A program made the translations under genes and the position numbers. 10,311 nucleotides of DNA from EsbW-18 sp033811555. Lineage in GTDB: Bacteria; Patescibacteriota; Minisyncoccia; Phycocordibacterales; EsbW-18. Location of the stretch: positions 1 through 10,311 of the forward strand of contig JAPXOG010000021.1 in assembly GCA_033811555.1 (NCBI GenBank), read 5' to 3'. Every line of letters starts with the position of its first letter. Within the stretch, counting starts at the first letter, position 1. The notes beneath the pieces are model-generated. The model was given only the letters and a program-made list of their open reading frames with translations. It had not been told where the DNA came from and did not search any database. Positions 1-6,215 of the stretch are shown here, piece after piece.

Positions 1-353
1 GGGATAGTCACAACTACGGGATGAGAAAAACCCAAAGACATAACGATTTCTTTTCCTTTTACTTCGATACGAAATCCTACTCCTTCCAAGATGAGTTTTT
101 TCTCATAACCTTTCGTAACTCCATCAATCATATTTATGATGTGAGAACCATATGTCCCCCACAGAGATGCAGTTTGTTTTGTCTGTTTTTTAGGAACTAA
201 TGTTATTTCTTTGTTATCAATAGAAATAGAAATATCTGGGCGAAACATTCGCGTAAGAGTTCCTTTTGGTCCCGTAACCGTCAACAATCCGTTTTCGAGA
301 TTAACGGTTGTATTATCTGGGATAATTATTTTTTGTCGACCAATTCTTGACAT
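1..353 (-). CDS. rplF: 50S ribosomal protein L6 (uL6), N-terminal part, cut by window edge
   Basis: uL6 binds 23S rRNA near the sarcin-ricin loop and GTPase centre of the large subunit. I translated the minus strand from the ATG at 353; the product begins MSRIGRQKIIIPDNTTV, the typical uL6 opening, followed by the first repeat domain with a GPKG turn near residue 29 and the conserved hinge stretch around NMIDGVTKGYEKKL (about residues 74-87). About 117 codons are present, so roughly the N-terminal two-thirds of a ~180-residue protein; the C-terminal domain lies outside the window. It follows rpsH after 44 bases, the normal spc order. The start has no Shine-Dalgarno sequence but is preceded by the AAATTAAAAAGT stretch similar to that before rplD and rpsC. 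Confidence 0.95.
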   Translation of the reverse strand, partial: MSRIGRQKIIIPDNTTVNLENGLLTVTGPKGTLTRMFRPDISISIDNKEITLVPKKQTKQTASLWGTYGSHIINMIDGVTKGYEKKLILEGVGFRIEVKGKEIVMSLGFSHPVVVTI

Positions 354-397
354 ACTTTTTAATTTCGAATTCCAATTTTCTATACTCAAACTTATAT

Positions 398-787
398 CTA
401 CCAAATTTCAAACAACGCCTCGCCACCAATCTTTCTCTTTCTTGCATCAGCCCCTGTAAGAATTCCTGCTGGCGTTGAAATAATAAGATGTCCATAACCA
501 TTTCGCACTGGAAGAATATCTGACACTCCATAGTAAACACGTTTAGACGGACGAGATATACGCTTTATTCCGTGAATTTTTGATACACCCTCGCGATATG
601 CAAGTTCCACTTCAATCTTGTTATCATTCTTGCCTTTAATAGAAATATTCGAAAGATATCCTGCATCCTTAAGAGTATGCGCTATAGCCTCTTTAAGCGA
701 TGATCTATGAACCACAACTGTTTCTTTACCTGCGCGTGAGGCGTTTTGTAATGCTGTTATGAAATTTGCAATAGAGTCGGTAATCAT
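398..787 (-). CDS. rpsH: 30S ribosomal protein S8 (uS8)
   Basis: uS8 is a primary 16S rRNA-binding protein of the small-subunit platform and, in enterobacteria, the translational repressor of the spc operon. The 129-residue product starts MITDSIANFITALQNASRAGK, matching the family's DPIADML-type opening, and ends with the conserved GGEALFEIW-like C-terminus (families usually end GGE-x-CxVW); here Phe/Glu replace the usual residues before the final Trp. The frame stays open further upstream to 1045, but that extension overlaps rpsN and bears no resemblance to uS8, so the ATG at 785-787 is the start. It lies 37 bases after rpsN with no Shine-Dalgarno sequence (ATTTTTCAT precedes ATG). Stop is TAG. 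Confidence 0.97.
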   Translation of the reverse strand: MITDSIANFITALQNASRAGKETVVVHRSSLKEAIAHTLKDAGYLSNISIKGKNDNKIEVELAYREGVSKIHGIKRISRPSKRVYYGVSDILPVRNGYGHLIISTPAGILTGADARKRKIGGEALFEIW

Positions 788-824
788 ATGAAAAATAAAA
801 TAGATATCGTGAGTGTATAGAAAT

Positions 825-1094
825 TTACCAACTAGCTTTTTTAATACCCGGTATCTGTCCTCGGTTAGCAAGCTCTCGAAAACAAATACGGCATAAACCA
901 AACTTACGCATATAACCACGCGGACGACCACATTTAAAACAGCGATTCTTTGCGCGAACAGGAGACGCGTTCTTCTTAATATTCTGCAACGACTCGTAAT
1001 CATGCGAATCCTTGAGTGTTGAACGTTTCTCAGCCGTCCTGGCACACATGACAGCGCGTTTTTTATCTCGTGCTATATTTGCTTTTCGAGCCAT
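825..1094 (-). CDS. rpsN: 30S ribosomal protein S14 (uS14), 89-residue zinc-ribbon form
   Basis: uS14 helps assemble the head of the small subunit beside uS3 and uS10. Residues 52-71 contain CxxC-x12-CxxC (C52, C55, C68, C71), a zinc ribbon, followed by the conserved FRELANRGQIPGIKKASW C-terminus. The classic zinc-binding (C+) form is about 61 residues, while the 89-residue form, as in Bacillus RpsN2, normally lacks these cysteines; this protein has the 89-residue length and N-terminal helix of the latter with all four cysteines of the former. It is separated from rplE by 295 bases holding a terminator, a promoter and a structured leader, so rpsN probably heads its own transcription unit. Stop TAA. 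Confidence 0.97.
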   Translation of the reverse strand: MARKANIARDKKRAVMCARTAEKRSTLKDSHDYESLQNIKKNASPVRAKNRCFKCGRPRGYMRKFGLCRICFRELANRGQIPGIKKASW

Positions 1095-1239
1095 ATATTA
1101 ATAAGTTGAGAATGAGATTAAAACTTCATTCAAGAAAAATATGCCTCTTACGTGCCCATGGTTCTACTGTAGAACGGCTGGCAGATTTAATGAGGCGATT
1201 TCCCCACAAACAGGCGGGTAAGTCCCAAAAAAAGGACTT
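1095..1239 (-). promoter_or_regulatory. Structured 5' leader of rpsN
   Basis: This is the predicted untranslated leader, about 140 nt, between the rpsN promoter and ATG. A hairpin AAGTCC (1234-1239) / GGACTT (1220-1225) with loop T7-G lies right at the predicted transcript start. A longer nested stem occupies 1143-1196: GCCTCTTA (1143-1150) pairs with TAA-T-GAGGC (1188-1196) with one bulge, TGCC (1153-1156) with GGCA (1180-1183), and GTTCT (1161-1165) with AGAAC (1171-1175) inside the palindrome GTTCTACTGTAGAAC. The last 45 bases before ATG are A+T-rich without a Shine-Dalgarno sequence. A cis-acting control element, possibly a ribosomal-protein site, is the simplest reading; I recognise no named family. 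No database comparison was possible. Confidence 0.5.
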
Positions 1240-1243
1240 CGTT

Positions 1244-1272
1244 ATACTACCAGAACGCCGTAAAATGTGCAA
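1244..1272 (-). promoter_or_regulatory. Predicted sigma-70-type promoter for rpsN
   Basis: On the minus strand TTGCAC (1267-1272) is followed after exactly 17 bases by TAGTAT (1244-1249), preceded by TGG, an extended -10 arrangement. The predicted start is near 1237-1239, at the foot of the first leader hairpin. The arrangement resembles the promoters before rpsS and tuf. It lies just downstream of the terminator that follows rplE, which explains how rpsN could be expressed independently. Confidence 0.5.
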
Positions 1273-1340
1273 CATCAAAGAAAACCATAATAACCAGGTT
1301 TAATCTTAATATCTGGATCTTTAAAAATAAGCTAGTAATC

Positions 1341-1371
1341 AAAAAGCACCATCAAAAGATGAGAGCTTTTT
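1341..1371 (-). terminator. Candidate intrinsic terminator after rplE
   Basis: AAAAAGC (1341-1347) pairs with GCTTTTT (1365-1371), with an inner CATC/GATG pairing (1350-1353 / 1358-1361) and an AAAA loop. Read on the minus strand it begins about 19 bases after the rplE stop and ends with a run of five T, the usual A-tract/T-tract terminator form, though it holds few G-C pairs. Its symmetry would also allow it to work on the other strand. Confidence 0.5.
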
Positions 1372-1389
1372 CAGATAATTTATCGAACT

Positions 1390-1929
1390 CTACTTCGCTT
1401 TCTTAAATGGAACTCCAATATACTCGAGATATATTTCTGCATCTTTCTTGTTCTTAGCAGTTGTTACAACTGTTACAGCTAATCCAAATACGTCTCGTGC
1501 CTCTTCGTCCGCTGTCTCCGGGAAAATTATATGTTCTTTAATACCGATTGTCAGGTTACCCATAGAATCAACAGAAGAACGATTCACACCTCGAAAGTCG
1601 CGAGTGCGTGGGAGCGCTATATTAAACAAACGATCCAAAAAATCATACATTCGTGCGCCACGGAGCGTTATTTGATAACCAATTGTCTGTCCTTCGCGCA
1701 ATTTAAATGATGCAATAGATTTCTTAGCTACGCGTCCAACCGACTGCTGTCCTGTAATTTTTCTGAGACGATCCTGAATAATTTCAATTTTGTTTTTATC
1801 TTTTACAGAACCAATACCAACAGACACAACAACCTTCTCAATCCTTGGAATCGCCATTACATTTTTGATTTGCAAAGCACTCTTGAGATCTACGAAAGCT
1901 TTTTTTTGTTTTTCTTTGACGGGAATCAT
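1390..1929 (-). CDS. rplE: 50S ribosomal protein L5 (uL5)
   Basis: uL5 binds 5S rRNA with uL18 and bL25 in the central protuberance and contacts P-site tRNA. The 179-residue product matches the usual family length and shows MAIPRIEKVVVSVGIG (about residues 25-40), the LREGQTIGYQITLRG region, the signature LPRTRDFRGVN (about 108-118) and the GNLTIGIKEHIIFPE segment. It begins 41 bases after rplX; the bases before ATG, ACTTCAAATTTAAAAAT, are nearly the same as before rplX. Its TAG stop is followed by a candidate terminator, so it probably ends the unit that starts at rpsS. Confidence 0.98.
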   Translation of the reverse strand: MIPVKEKQKKAFVDLKSALQIKNVMAIPRIEKVVVSVGIGSVKDKNKIEIIQDRLRKITGQQSVGRVAKKSIASFKLREGQTIGYQITLRGARMYDFLDRLFNIALPRTRDFRGVNRSSVDSMGNLTIGIKEHIIFPETADEEARDVFGLAVTVVTTAKNKKDAEIYLEYIGVPFKKAK

Positions 1930-1970
1930 ATTTTTAAATTTGAAGTATAAATGTCAAAATATAAAAACGA

Positions 1971-2186
1971 TTAGGCTTTTTTGACATTGCTTACATGTAT
2001 CGGCATTGCTTTTTCTAAAATTTGTCCTTTCTGATTGCTCCTGCGAGCTCGCTGATGACGCTTTACGCGATTAACTCCTTCCACTACAACAAGATTTTTC
2101 TTAGGCAATGCGCGAACTATCGTGCCCGAAGCACCTTTATCTTTTCCTGCAAGAACTATTACTTTATCTCCTTTTTTTACGTGCAT
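1971..2186 (-). CDS. rplX: 50S ribosomal protein L24 (uL24), C-terminally short
   Basis: uL24 is an assembly-initiating protein that binds the 5' end of 23S rRNA near the exit tunnel. The 71-residue product has the KOW core (KKGDKVIVLAGKDKGASGTI, residues 4-23), the VVVEGVNRVKRHQ strand and the conserved MPIHVSNV segment (about 61-68), then stops after three more residues. The usual bacterial protein is about 100-105 residues, so the final ~30 residues are absent. The stop is a clean TAA in frame, and downstream sequence is rplE's spacer, so this looks like real shortening and not a frameshift. It lies 30 bases after rplN. Confidence 0.96.
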   Translation of the reverse strand: MHVKKGDKVIVLAGKDKGASGTIVRALPKKNLVVVEGVNRVKRHQRARRSNQKGQILEKAMPIHVSNVKKA

Positions 2187-2216
2187 ATTTTTAAAATTTG
2201 AAGTCTAAATACTGTT

Positions 2217-2588
2217 TTATACTACTTCTGGCGCTAAAGATACTATTTTATGGTATCCCTTCTCAGAAAGTTCACGTGGAACGGGACCAAAAATTCGATT
2301 CGCTTTAGGTTCAGGTTTTACTTTATCTACTATCACCACAGCATTTTCATCAAAACGCACATAAGAACCATCTTTTCTGCGAAATGCTTTCTTCTGACGC
2401 ACCACAACTGCATGCACAACATCTTTCTTTTTTGTCGCTTTTCTTGGCTCAGCAACTTGAATAGAAATAACTACCTTATCGCCAATTTCAGCATATCTTC
2501 GTTTGCTTCCACCAAGTACTTTAAAAACACGCCCGATTTTTGCTCCGGAGTTGTCGGCAATTTGCACAATGGAACGTGGTTGAATCAT
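2217..2588 (-). CDS. rplN: 50S ribosomal protein L14 (uL14)
   Basis: uL14 sits at the subunit interface and forms bridges with 16S rRNA. The 123-residue product is of standard length and clearly matches: MIQPRSIVQIADNSGAK at the start, the VVVRQKKAFRRKDGSYVRFDENAVVI core (about residues 62-87) and GPVPRELSEKGYHKIVSLAPEVV at the end (normally ...RDKGFMKIISLAPEVL). It is preceded by an A+T-rich spacer of 143 bases after rpsQ, longer than other spacers inside this unit. Confidence 0.98.
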   Translation of the reverse strand: MIQPRSIVQIADNSGAKIGRVFKVLGGSKRRYAEIGDKVVISIQVAEPRKATKKKDVVHAVVVRQKKAFRRKDGSYVRFDENAVVIVDKVKPEPKANRIFGPVPRELSEKGYHKIVSLAPEVV

Positions 2589-2731
2589 AAGCGATGATAA
2601 TTATGATTTATGTTTTAAAGTTAATTTTTAATTTAATTTGGTAATTGGTTTTAGTTTCACTCAGGTGTGTACTTTCGAATTTGATTTATCTTTATAATCT
2701 AATTATGAACCAATCTTGTTATTCCTTAATA
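2589..2731 (-). other. A+T-rich spacer between rpsQ and rplN
   Basis: This 143-base stretch holds no gene I can support. It contains a 7-base inverted repeat, ATTGGTT (2644-2650) and AACCAAT (2708-2714), 57 bases apart. TAGTAT occurs over the rpsQ stop with a weak TTAAGA 17 bases upstream, but I do not consider this enough to call a promoter. I saw no terminator. Confidence 0.4.
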
Positions 2732-2983
2732 CTAACTTTTAATATCTATTATCTTAAAATGCTTGTCTTTTGAAATCGGCGCTACTTCTATAATCTCAAC
2801 GCGTTCACCTATACGCTTCGTATTCCCAGCGTCATGCGCCTTGTATTTCTTTTGGCGCATCATGTACTTTCCATATTTCCGATGCTTCACATAACGCGTA
2901 ACCGATACAACTACCGTATCTTTCATTTTATCTGAAACGACAAACCCTTTGAGAATTTTTGGTTTTTTTGTTGTAGTAGCCAT
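2732..2983 (-). CDS. rpsQ: 30S ribosomal protein S17 (uS17)
   Basis: uS17 is an OB-fold protein that binds 16S rRNA early in small-subunit assembly. The 83-residue product carries LKGFVVSDKMKDTVVVSV (about residues 11-28), KYGKYMMRQKKYKAHD (about 37-52) and GERVEIIEVAPISKDKHFKI near the end, all typical. Length is normal for bacteria. Its ATG lies three bases after the rpmC stop, which suggests coupled translation. Stop TAG. Confidence 0.97.
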   Translation of the reverse strand: MATTTKKPKILKGFVVSDKMKDTVVVSVTRYVKHRKYGKYMMRQKKYKAHDAGNTKRIGERVEIIEVAPISKDKHFKIIDIKS

Positions 2984-2986
2984 AAA

Positions 2987-3184
2987 TTAATGTTTGCTAT
3001 TTCGTGCCGAAAGCTCTGTAAGTGCTCTGGCAATCTTTTTTTTGCTTTCACGCATCTTCTTTACGTCTCGCCCTTTACTTCCAGAAGTCGCGAAACGAAT
3101 TTGTCGTAATGACTCTCGTTCTGACGCCACTAGCTTCAAAAGTCCCTCATCATTTATGTTTTGTAAATCTTTTTTCTTTGCCAT
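2987..3184 (-). CDS. rpmC: 50S ribosomal protein L29 (uL29)
   Basis: uL29 is a small helical-hairpin protein near the polypeptide exit tunnel. The 65-residue product MAKKKDLQNINDEGL... has the expected two-helix pattern, with the LRQIRFATSGSK segment around residues 26-37 (family: LRFQ-x-ATGQL) and IARALTELSARNSKH at the end. The reading frame continues upstream to an ATG at 3220, but that would overlap the end of rplP and add 12 residues that do not resemble uL29, so the ATG at 3182-3184 is preferred. It lies between rplP and rpsQ as in most bacteria. Confidence 0.93.
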   Translation of the reverse strand: MAKKKDLQNINDEGLLKLVASERESLRQIRFATSGSKGRDVKKMRESKKKIARALTELSARNSKH

Positions 3185-3209
3185 AGTCGGAATACTATAT
3201 AATTGCTCA

Positions 3210-3626
3210 TTAGCGCGCAACTATTTTTGTTTTCAGAGGCATCTTTGCACTTCCCTTTCGGAGTACCTCTCGTGCCACCGATTCTGACACACCGTCTACT
3301 TCATACAAAATACGTCCTGGCAAAACTTCCACAACAAAACCCTTAGGATCACCTTTTCCTTTTCCCATACCGACTTCAGCAGGTTTCGCGGTAAATGGAC
3401 GATCGGGAAAAATTCTTACCCAAAGATTGCCATTTTTGCCAAGCGCACGTCGAATGACGCGTCGACCGGCTTCAATCTGATTAGCAGTTACTCTATGCGC
3501 AGACATTGCCTTCAAACCAAATGAACCGAACGCAACAGTTGTTCCACGTGAAGCAACACCGACTTTCTTCGGATTCACTCGTTTTGTTTGCCATTTTCTG
3601 TATTTTACTTTTTTTGGAAACAACAT
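3210..3626 (-). CDS. rplP: 50S ribosomal protein L16 (uL16)
   Basis: uL16 lies near the peptidyl-transferase centre and A-site tRNA and is added late in assembly. The 138-residue product is standard: MLFPKKVKYRKWQ at the start, GLKAMSAHRVTANQIEAGRR (about residues 38-57), IFPDRPFTAKPAEVGMGKGKG (about 73-93) with the GMGKGKGDP loop, and VAREVLRKGSAKMPLKTKIV at the end. It lies 54 bases after rpsC. The bases before ATG include TTTTCAAATTTAAAAAAGAT, part of the motif shared with rplE and rplX. Confidence 0.98.
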   Translation of the reverse strand: MLFPKKVKYRKWQTKRVNPKKVGVASRGTTVAFGSFGLKAMSAHRVTANQIEAGRRVIRRALGKNGNLWVRIFPDRPFTAKPAEVGMGKGKGDPKGFVVEVLPGRILYEVDGVSESVAREVLRKGSAKMPLKTKIVAR

Positions 3627-3680
3627 ATCTTTTTTAAATTTGAAAACGGAGTATCAAAATAAGACATTAATTCTTTTCTT

Positions 3681-4337
3681 TTATTTCTTAAAGATATCTC
3701 CTCGATACACCCACACGCGAATACCTATCTGTCCTTGCGGAATATGCGCTTCATCATGTGCATAATCAATATCAGAACGGAACGTCTGCAAAGGAATACG
3801 CCCTCGCTTTATCTGTTCTCTACGTGCCATATCAGCACCGCCAAGGCGTCCTGAAAGCGTAATGCGAATCCCTTGTACATCGCGATTAGCCATAACTTTT
3901 TCAGCCGTCTGTTTAAGGACTCGTCGAAACGGCATTCGCTTTTCAATACCTTCTTTAACCATCTCAGCAACAATCATTGCATGCGCCTCAGGAGACTTTA
4001 TCTCTTCAATTTCAAGTTTGATTGTATCTGCACCAGCAAGGCCTCGTTTTGCAACAAATCGATCGATTTCTTTTTTAAGTTTCGCTATACCTTCACCTGA
4101 ACGACCAATTATCAAACCGGGGCGTGAAGTTTTGACTATAATACGCAACTGCGTTCCACGACGCTCCATTTCAATAGCTGAAACATACATCTTTCTCGTT
4201 ATATCCTCAACTTTCCTACGAATTAGCACGTCTGTTTTAAGATTTGCACGATAATCAACTCCACGAGCAAACCAGCGAGATTGCCAATCACGCAATATAC
4301 CTAGACGATGTGCGTATGGATGTACTTTGTGCGTCAT
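3681..4337 (-). CDS. rpsC: 30S ribosomal protein S3 (uS3)
   Basis: uS3 lines the mRNA entry channel in the small-subunit head and has helicase-like activity with uS4 and uS5. The 218-residue product begins MTHKVHPYAHRLGI, has a type II KH domain with RPGLIIGRSGEGI (about residues 72-84), and the C-terminal domain with GRLGGADMARRE (about 163-174) and the closing IPQGQIGIRVWVYRGDIF. Length is usual for bacteria with a short tail. It follows rplV after 34 bases. The start is preceded by TTCAATTTAAATTAAAAAT and not by a Shine-Dalgarno sequence. Confidence 0.98.
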   Translation of the reverse strand: MTHKVHPYAHRLGILRDWQSRWFARGVDYRANLKTDVLIRRKVEDITRKMYVSAIEMERRGTQLRIIVKTSRPGLIIGRSGEGIAKLKKEIDRFVAKRGLAGADTIKLEIEEIKSPEAHAMIVAEMVKEGIEKRMPFRRVLKQTAEKVMANRDVQGIRITLSGRLGGADMARREQIKRGRIPLQTFRSDIDYAHDEAHIPQGQIGIRVWVYRGDIFKK

Positions 4338-4371
4338 ATTTTTAATTTAAATTGAATACAATTAGCAAGGA

Positions 4372-4815
4372 TTAAGAAGATTTCTTTGCAACTACGGTCT
4401 TACTTATTTTAGATTTCATTTTAGGTTTATTAGAAACGTGCGATTTTGTACTTTTCGTTTCAGATTTAGCATTTCTGTTTTCATGTTTATTTGATTCTTC
4501 TAGAGTCAAAGTTATGTTGCTTGAATGTTTGTCGTATCGAGTTGCACGCCCTTGAGCTCTAGGTAATACACGATGCAGAGTAATACCTTTATCTACACGC
4601 ACTTCTTTGACTATAAGATCTTTTTCTTCAGTTAATCCTTTCTGTCGTGCATTCGCAATAGCACTCTTAATTACTTTTTCAAATTGAGAAGTCGCGCGTT
4701 TCGGAGTCACGCGAAGTAACAACAGAGCCTGCGGAACCGTTTTCCCCCGAATAAGATCGGCAACAAGACGAACTTTGCGTGGTGACTGACGATAGTTTTT
4801 AAGATATGCTTTCAT
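4372..4815 (-). CDS. rplV: 50S ribosomal protein L22 (uL22) with C-terminal basic extension
   Basis: uL22 extends a beta-hairpin into the exit tunnel. Residues 1-~110 are a complete uL22: NYRQSPRKVRLVADLIRGK near the start, then ATSQFEKVIKSAIANA, and the tunnel hairpin with LHRVLPRAQGRATRYDKHSSNITL (about residues 79-102). The bacterial protein usually ends near residue 110-113; here about 37 more residues rich in Lys, Ser, Thr and Asn follow, a likely disordered tail. The ATG lies 13 bases after the rpsS stop. The stretch TTGAAGAACATAT before ATG is the nearest thing to a purine-rich start signal in the cluster, and it is weak. Confidence 0.97.
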   Translation of the reverse strand: MKAYLKNYRQSPRKVRLVADLIRGKTVPQALLLLRVTPKRATSQFEKVIKSAIANARQKGLTEEKDLIVKEVRVDKGITLHRVLPRAQGRATRYDKHSSNITLTLEESNKHENRNAKSETKSTKSHVSNKPKMKSKISKTVVAKKSS

Positions 4816-4828
4816 ATATGTTCTTCAA

Positions 4829-5170
4829 CTATTTCTTCTTTGTATCCGCTGCTGCCTTTGCTGCACGTGCTGCTGCTATCTCAGCTTCCTTCTTAGCAGT
4901 ATCAAGAGCCTTCTGCATCTGTCCTCCATGCCTTCTAAATGTTTTAGTTGGTGAAAACTCTCCAAGTCGATGACCGACCATCTCTTCCGTAACGAATACA
5001 TCAATAAAAACCTTGCCATTGTGTACTGAAAATGTATAACCAACCATTTCAGGTGCAATAACGGATGCTCGCGCCCAAGTACGAATAGCCGGTCCTCCCG
5101 GTTTTTGTCTCCCAACTTTCGCCATTAACTTAGCATTAAGATATGGTCCTTTTTTAAGTGATCGTGTCAT
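4829..5170 (-). CDS. rpsS: 30S ribosomal protein S19 (uS19) with Ala/Lys-rich tail
   Basis: uS19 sits in the small-subunit head with uS13 and contributes to intersubunit bridges. The 113-residue product starts MTRSLKKGPYLNAKLMAK and carries IRTWARASVIAPEMVGYTF, HNGKVF and VGHRLGEFSPTKTFRRHGG (about residues 65-83), all diagnostic. The usual length is ~92; the last ~22 residues (alternating Ala, Lys and Glu, ending ADTKKK) are an added helical or disordered tail. Upstream lie a 193-base spacer with its own promoter and hairpins, so this gene probably starts a transcription unit that runs to rplE. The start codon follows CCGTAATACG, one of only two starts here without T at -1. Confidence 0.97.
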   Translation of the reverse strand: MTRSLKKGPYLNAKLMAKVGRQKPGGPAIRTWARASVIAPEMVGYTFSVHNGKVFIDVFVTEEMVGHRLGEFSPTKTFRRHGGQMQKALDTAKKEAEIAAARAAKAAADTKKK

Positions 5171-5213
5171 CGTATTACGGCGCTTTGCGCCAAAAAAATG
5201 GCCTTTTGGCCTT
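5171..5213 (-). promoter_or_regulatory. Short hairpin leader of rpsS
   Basis: The predicted transcript begins near 5212-5213 with AAGGCCAAAAGGCC: GGCC (5208-5211) pairs with GGCC (5200-5203) across an AAAA loop, then A and seven T (5192-5198). A second, stronger hairpin follows at once, GGCGC (5187-5191) / GCGCC (5179-5183) with an AAA loop, ending eight bases before the ATG. The first hairpin plus T7 has the form of a weak terminator placed immediately after the start of transcription; the second lies where the initiating ribosome would bind. Confidence 0.5.
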
Positions 5214-5227
5214 GGTACATAGTACCA
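5213..5227. repeat. Palindrome over the rpsS promoter -10 region
   Basis: TGGTAC (5213-5218) and GTACCA (5222-5227) form a perfect 6-base inverted repeat around ATA. It covers most of the -10 hexamer of the predicted rpsS promoter and the predicted transcript start, so it is upstream DNA and largely not in the RNA. This is where a repressor operator could lie, but the sequence may also be symmetric by chance. Confidence 0.35.
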
Positions 5228-5247
5228 GAAGCATTTGTCACGGTCAA
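5219..5247 (-). promoter_or_regulatory. Predicted internal promoter before rpsS
   Basis: On the minus strand TTGACC (5242-5247), one base from the -35 consensus, is followed after exactly 17 bases by TACTAT (5219-5224) with TGG before it (extended -10). The same TTGAC-18 bases-ACTATG pattern occurs before tuf. It is placed between rplB and rpsS, where most bacteria have no promoter and a spacer of a few tens of bases. Confidence 0.6.
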
Positions 5248-5363
5248 ATTGAAAAACTATAAGTTAAACCTCGTTGCTCTCATTTTCTCAATATCCACCA
5301 AAAGTATTTGTTGTAATGGAGTTCTTGCTCTCAGCATTCGCCGTTAATTTTTTGTAATCAAAA
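5248..5363 (-). other. Spacer between rplB stop and rpsS promoter
   Basis: No gene is supported here. TTAATTTT (5344-5351) and AAAATTAA (5360-5367) form an all-A/T inverted repeat over the rplB stop; without G-C pairs or a T run it is a poor terminator. A 9-base direct repeat TTGCTCTCA occurs at 5274-5282 and 5325-5333. Read-through from rplB into rpsS therefore remains possible. Confidence 0.35.
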
Positions 5364-6206
5364 TTAACGTTTCTTTCCAACACGACGGCGAGACACAATA
5401 AGAAAGTTTGAATACTTCTTCGGCTTTCGGGTCTTGTGTCCTTTTCCAACATTTTTACCGTGTCGAGTACGCGCTCTTCGGTGTCCGCGTCCTTGACGTC
5501 CTTCTCCACCTCCATGTGGATGATCTACTGGGTTCATCGCTGTACCACGAACTTTCGGTTTTTTACCAAGCCACCGACTTCGTCCTGCTTTTCCGATATT
5601 TATAAGTTTATTTTCAGGATTTGAAACTTCACCTACAGATGCCCATGCGTTTTTAGAAACTTTTCGCACTTCTGTTGATGGCATTTTTATAAGCGTATAT
5701 TCACCATCATGTGCAATAACTTCTGCATAATTACCTGCTGACCGAACCAATTTTGCACCACCGTTTGGTTTTGTCTCAATGTTATACACAAAAGTACCGA
5801 CTGGAATTTTTGTAAGCGGGAGACGATTGCCAGGAATAACAGGTGCCTTTTCCGATACAAGAAACGATTGCCCCACTTTCATATTCTGAGAAGCTAGTAT
5901 GTAACGTCGCTCTCCATCTGAAAATACAACAAGCGCGATGAAACCCGTACGATTCGGATCGTATTCTATGCTTTCAACGCGTGCAGGAATATCTTTTTTG
6001 GTGTACGCAAAATCAAGTGCGCGAAATTTCCTCTTGTGCCCGCCCCCCATGCTCTTGGTCGTTAAACGACCAAAGTTGTTACGTCCTGCACTTCTCTGAA
6101 ATCCGCCAGTCAACGGTTTGTACGGCTTTGAGCGGGTCAGGTGTTTCCGGAACTCAATGCCGGTCATACCACGTCGTCCTTTAGTTGTTGGTTTATAGTG
6201 CTTCAT
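5364..6206 (-). CDS. rplB: 50S ribosomal protein L2 (uL2)
   Basis: uL2 is needed for subunit association and peptidyl-transferase activity. The 280-residue product is close to the usual ~275. It starts MKHYKPTTKGRRGMTG, has GGGHKRKFRALDF (about residues 54-66), the SH3-like middle with GAKLVRSAGNYAEV (about 151-164), and the highly conserved MNPVDHPHGGGEG (about 223-235), whose histidine lies near the catalytic centre, followed by an Arg/Lys-rich tail. It begins nine bases after rplW. Downstream are 193 bases before rpsS, so it may be the last gene of the rplC unit. Confidence 0.98.
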   Translation of the reverse strand: MKHYKPTTKGRRGMTGIEFRKHLTRSKPYKPLTGGFQRSAGRNNFGRLTTKSMGGGHKRKFRALDFAYTKKDIPARVESIEYDPNRTGFIALVVFSDGERRYILASQNMKVGQSFLVSEKAPVIPGNRLPLTKIPVGTFVYNIETKPNGGAKLVRSAGNYAEVIAHDGEYTLIKMPSTEVRKVSKNAWASVGEVSNPENKLINIGKAGRSRWLGKKPKVRGTAMNPVDHPHGGGEGRQGRGHRRARTRHGKNVGKGHKTRKPKKYSNFLIVSRRRVGKKR

Positions 6207-6215
6207 AATTCGTGT

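Noticed and set aside
788..1045. Upstream extension of the rpsH frame by 86 codons
   Set aside because: It overlaps rpsN in another frame and does not resemble uS8; the protein from 787 has the normal length.
1141..1225. tRNA-like look of the rplE-rpsN spacer (GTTC-TACTGTA-GAAC resembling a D-arm)
   Set aside because: There is no T-arm with GTTCRA, no paired anticodon stem and no matching acceptor stem.
1112..1303. A 63-codon open frame on the plus strand filling the rplE-rpsN spacer
   Set aside because: It opposes the operon, lacks a clear promoter and start signal, and resembles no family I know. The same bases are explained better by the minus-strand promoter and nested hairpins of the rpsN leader. 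A search for homologues would decide.
2715..2760. Possible promoter TTAAGA-17-TAGTAT at the end of rpsQ
   Set aside because: The -35 is weak, the region is A+T-rich so such matches are expected, and no terminator or leader structure supports a new unit at rplN.
3185..3220. Longer rpmC start at 3220
   Set aside because: It overlaps the end of rplP and adds 12 residues not found in uL29.
3862..4254. A 130-codon plus-strand frame opposite rpsC
   Set aside because: It is a shadow of the well-conserved rpsC coding sequence; similar antisense frames occur opposite tuf, rplN and rplD.
5344..5367. Inverted repeat at the rplB stop as a terminator
   Set aside because: The stem has only A-T pairs and no T run follows, so termination there is not supported.
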